A stretch of DNA of 6,439 bases from an uncultured Holophagaceae bacterium (lineage in GTDB: Bacteria > Acidobacteriota > Holophagae > Holophagales > Holophagaceae). The notes under the pieces are model-generated. The model made no database searches. It was given only the letters and a program-made list of their open reading frames with translations, and was not told where the DNA came from. How positions within the stretch are numbered: the stretch's first letter is position 1; each line of letters begins with the position of its first letter. The DNA lies in the NCBI GenBank assembly GCA_903890595.1, contig CAITBU010000300.1, positions 1-6,439 of the forward strand, written 5' to 3'. The position numbers and the translations under genes are program-made. Positions 3,980 through 6,439 of this stretch are shown one piece after another.

Positions 3980-6204
3980 TAGATGAACTGCTTAACTACG
4001 GCAACCACTTCCGGGAATGCGTCGAGGCCCAGTTCCCTCAGGCGCTCCAGGGTTGGGACGCCGTCCAGGGTCCAGCCCCGGCGGGTGTAGACGCTGTCCA
4101 TGAGCTGGGAAAAGCGGTCCGTGCGCCAGGTGCGGTGGAGGGCCATCTTCTCCTCGGTGCTCTTGCCGGCGGGGTCGATGCCAAGCTCATCCTGTAGCTG
4201 CTTGTCGTAGCGCTCGGTGCGGGACTCGTACTCCTCGCGGGTGACGGGGCCCAGGGACCGGTAGGGGGCGGCGTCGTGGAGGCGCAGGCCCTTGCCCATG
4301 CGGATGTTGAAGATGCGCTGGAAGTTGTAGACCCGGGCGGACTGCATGATCAGGTCCTCTTTGGTGATCTTGACGCCGGTGGTGGCCGTGAACAGGTCCA
4401 CGTAGTTCTGCACGTGCTCCGGCACCTTCTGGGGCTCGGGCTGAGAAGAATTATCCGCGGGGACCACATCGTTCCAGGGCAGCTTGCAGAAGCCGTTCAG
4501 GCCGAACCAGGTGCGGAACAGGGGGAAGTAGTAGAGCGCTTCGGCCTTGGCCTCAAAGGTGGGCAGCTGCTTGTTCACCATGTCCATGAAGATCAGCCAG
4601 GCCTCGTCGTGCTGGGGCCCCTTGTTGGTGAGGGCGTAGCCGCCCTGCTGGGCCAGGGACTCCTTGGACATGTACTGGGAGTACTCGAGGCCCTTGTTCT
4701 CCATGCCGATGTCGTTGATGAGCTGGGGGTCGCCCCAGCCCTGAGCGATGAAGTGGGTCTTCATCTTTTTCACGCCCATTCCGGCGATCTTGCCGAAGCC
4801 GATGCCACGGGCCATCTGGTGCATCATCGCCAGATCCGCCTCGGCGTTGCCCCAGGTGAGCTCCAGGCCGCCGGTGCGCTCCTTGTTCAGGATGCCGCGC
4901 TGGTAGCACTCCATGATGAAGGCCGTGAGGGTGCCGTAGGTGATGGTGCAGATGCCATAGGTATCGCAGTAGAAGTTCAGCTCCAGCAGGTAGTCGGGAT
5001 CGAAGACCCCGCAGTTGGAGCCCAGACCCGCCGCGTTCTCGTACTCGGGGCCGTCCACGGTGACCATGTGGCCCTGGTAGGGGCCGGTCTTCAGCACCAC
5101 GCCGTCGGTACCCTTGGCGCAGGCCATGGAGCAGCCGTACCAGCAGCCGTCCACAGTGACCTGGGTGCAGCGCTGCTGCCAGTAGCTGGAGTCGATCTTG
5201 TGGGTGTCGGGATGGGAGCCGAACTGGAAGTTGTGGACCGGCAGCAGGTCGTAGGCGTTCATGATCTCGACGATGTGCGCCGTGCCGTTGCGCCGCATCA
5301 TGCACTGGTGGGGATCCTGCTCCCGGATCTCCTTGTGGTACTTGATGCCCGTGCGGGCGATGGTCTCGGGGTCGGCGGGGTGGTTGAGGTCGCCGGCCAC
5401 CTTGGGTCCACGGCACACGATGGCGCGGATGCGCTTATCCCGGAACACCGTGCCGATGCCACCCCGGCCCGCCTGCTTGAAGCGCACGCAGCCCCGGCGG
5501 CGGTCGTAGAAGGAGAAGTTGAGCATGCCGATGAGGCTGTGCTCCGCCGCAGCGCCGGTGCTGACCACGGACACATTGGGCAGGTCGGCGTCGTTCTCGG
5601 CGTAGAGGTGGGTGAGCAGCTCCCCCAGCACGTGGCTGTCCACGGGGCCTTCGGGGGCCTCGTCGATGCGGATGAGGCCCTTTACACCGTCGATGAACAG
5701 GATGACGTCCTTGGTGGACTTGCCCTGTAGCTCCAGGGCGTCAAAGCCCGAGAACTTGAGCAGGGGACCAAAGAACCCGCCCACGTTGGAGTCGATGGGA
5801 ATCTCGGTCTGGGGCGAGAGGGTGACCACCAGGGACTTGCCGGTGCCGGCGTACTGGGTGATGCCGCACACGGGGCCGGGGCTGATGATGATCTCGTTCT
5901 CGGGGTCGTTCCACTTGGTGGTGGGCTGCACCGCATTCCAGAGGTGGTAGAGGCCGAAGCCGCGGCCGCCGATGAAGACGTCCTTCATCTGCTGGGTGAC
6001 GGGCTTCTCCGTGACCTCGAGGGTGTCCACGTTCACGTAGAGGGAGCGGTTGTTGTAGCCCCGGTCCGGCAGGGAGGGGGTGTAGGCCACTTCCTTGAGG
6101 GTGCGCAGGCCGGTCCGGTAGGCCAGCAGGGCCCCCAGGTACTCCGTCCGGCGGGTGTGGTCGATGGCCATCACCTTGCTGGGATCAAACACGAGCTGGT
6201 CCAT
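3979..6204 (-). CDS. Aldehyde:ferredoxin oxidoreductase family tungstoenzyme (catalytic subunit)
   Basis: This 741-residue member of the AOR family (which includes AOR, FOR, GOR, WOR and BamB) should oxidise an aldehyde to the acid, or carry out a related low-potential redox step, using tungsto- or molybdo-bispterin and one 4Fe-4S cluster. The N-terminal domain shows the pterin-binding motif IGGRGFG (78-84), SPGPVCG (108-114), TGKS (121-124), GGFFGPLLKFSGFDALELQGKS (142-163) and GRGGIGTVFRDKRI (247-259). The middle domain has GPEYENAAGLGSNCGV (385-400). Cluster ligands are probably Cys354, Cys358, Cys362 (GCWYGCSMAC) and Cys573 (NGFCKLPW). About 48 residues precede the usual N-terminal start of the fold, and the protein exceeds the common 600-650 residue length. 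The start ATG has AGGAG 5 nt upstream. It lies 24 nt downstream of an iron-sulfur subunit gene. The substrate cannot be told from sequence; BamB-like benzoyl-CoA reductase function is possible but has no support from neighbours. Confidence 0.92.
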   Translation of the reverse strand: MDQLVFDPSKVMAIDHTRRTEYLGALLAYRTGLRTLKEVAYTPSLPDRGYNNRSLYVNVDTLEVTEKPVTQQMKDVFIGGRGFGLYHLWNAVQPTTKWNDPENEIIISPGPVCGITQYAGTGKSLVVTLSPQTEIPIDSNVGGFFGPLLKFSGFDALELQGKSTKDVILFIDGVKGLIRIDEAPEGPVDSHVLGELLTHLYAENDADLPNVSVVSTGAAAEHSLIGMLNFSFYDRRRGCVRFKQAGRGGIGTVFRDKRIRAIVCRGPKVAGDLNHPADPETIARTGIKYHKEIREQDPHQCMMRRNGTAHIVEIMNAYDLLPVHNFQFGSHPDTHKIDSSYWQQRCTQVTVDGCWYGCSMACAKGTDGVVLKTGPYQGHMVTVDGPEYENAAGLGSNCGVFDPDYLLELNFYCDTYGICTITYGTLTAFIMECYQRGILNKERTGGLELTWGNAEADLAMMHQMARGIGFGKIAGMGVKKMKTHFIAQGWGDPQLINDIGMENKGLEYSQYMSKESLAQQGGYALTNKGPQHDEAWLIFMDMVNKQLPTFEAKAEALYYFPLFRTWFGLNGFCKLPWNDVVPADNSSQPEPQKVPEHVQNYVDLFTATTGVKITKEDLIMQSARVYNFQRIFNIRMGKGLRLHDAAPYRSLGPVTREEYESRTERYDKQLQDELGIDPAGKSTEEKMALHRTWRTDRFSQLMDSVYTRRGWTLDGVPTLERLRELGLDAFPEVVAVVKQFI

Positions 6205-6228
6205 GGGGACTCCTGGGGTCGGACGGGG

Positions 6229-6439
6229 TCAGATGATCCGGACGGCCGGTTCGGGGACTTCTACGATCTGCAGGGCGCCATGGGGGCAGACCTTCACGCA
6301 GACGCCGCAGGAGGTGCACTTGTAGGGGGTGATCCAGTCCGGGTCGTACTCGAAGGCACCCTTCTCGCAGAACCCGATGCACATGTAGCAGCCCACGCAG
6401 ACCTTCTTGTCGAGCATCACGACACCCAGCTTGTTGCGC
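6229..6439 (-). CDS. 4Fe-4S ferredoxin-type electron-transfer subunit, C-terminal part (5' end outside window)
   Basis: The minus-strand frame is open to the window edge and ends in TGA at 6229-6231, giving 69 visible residues. Two complete 4Fe-4S motifs are present: CVGCYMCIGFC (C-x2-C-x2-C-x3-C, followed by Glu rather than the usual Pro) and CTSCGVCVKVCP, with HGAL after the second. A GTG/ATG pair at 6420/6417 could start a 62-63 residue ferredoxin, but neither has a good ribosome-binding site. The codons upstream stay open and read RNKLGVVMLDKKVCVGC, which resembles the internal LGVV-x-(V/L)D-x-x-x-C stretch of HycB/AorA-like polyferredoxins. I therefore think this is the last part of a larger subunit. 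It lies 24 nt ahead of the AOR gene and most likely carries electrons to or from that enzyme's cluster, in the cytoplasm. Confidence 0.85.
   Translation of the reverse strand, partial: RNKLGVVMLDKKVCVGCYMCIGFCEKGAFEYDPDWITPYKCTSCGVCVKVCPHGALQIVEVPEPAVRII

Noticed and set aside
4276..5730. 484-codon open frame on the plus strand opposite the AOR gene
   Set aside because: The opposite strand encodes an AOR with continuous family motifs. The antisense translation is low-complexity (rich in Val, Gly, Ala, His, Leu), as expected from the GC-rich codon pattern of the real gene.
1..6439. CRISPR array or tandem repeats
   Set aside because: No regularly spaced direct repeats were seen on reading; the repeats present are inverted and confined to intergenic spacers.

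Overview
The window is GC-rich bacterial DNA with tightly packed genes on both strands and one short AT-rich island (about 2082-2160). An HU-type nucleoid protein, a LysR regulator, an ALDH7-type dehydrogenase and a tungsten/molybdopterin aldehyde:ferredoxin oxidoreductase (AOR) cluster suggest a Gram-negative bacterium with anaerobic, ferredoxin-linked metabolism. An Acidobacteriota (Holophaga/Geothrix-like) or deltaproteobacterial origin would fit, but this is a guess from protein flavour and base composition; no marker gene settles it.

Layout from left to right. (1) 1-168: the C-terminal half of an HU-family DNA-binding protein, plus strand, cut by the window edge. (2) 169-333: a leader or 3' region with several perfect stems (closing stem 174-181/218-225) followed by an 11-bp terminator-like hairpin at 249-274. 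(3) 334-966: a small YqiA-like alpha/beta hydrolase, plus strand. (4) 967-1169: about 200 bp packed with palindromes between two converging genes. It contains two related ~52-nt dyads, one abutting each gene's stop codon and each in the same sense as its gene. (5) 1170-2081: a LysR-type regulator on the minus strand, divergent from (6) 2165-3679, an ALDH7 (antiquitin/AmaB-like) semialdehyde dehydrogenase with a clear ribosome-binding site. The AT-rich divergent spacer carries nested TGAAT/ATTCA dyads that look like the regulator's operator. (7) 3680-6439, minus strand: an operon read right to left. It has a 4Fe-4S ferredoxin-type subunit cut by the window edge, a 741-residue AOR-family enzyme, a 15-bp stem-loop terminator, and a 65-residue ThiS/MoaD-like protein ending in Gly-Gly.

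How the genes may work together. The LysR protein probably controls the adjacent aldehyde dehydrogenase, which by family oxidises 2-aminoadipate-6-semialdehyde (lysine breakdown). The minus-strand cluster is a self-contained tungstoenzyme module: the AOR catalytic subunit, an iron-sulfur electron-transfer subunit, and a sulfur carrier of the type used to build the pterin dithiolene. Both blocks concern aldehyde oxidation, but they converge and probably are separate transcripts. The least ordinary signals are the paired 3'-end dyads at 969-1023 and 1119-1174, the hairpin between the AOR and its ThiS-like partner, unusual cysteine positions in the AOR, and a possible structured RNA ahead of the hydrolase.
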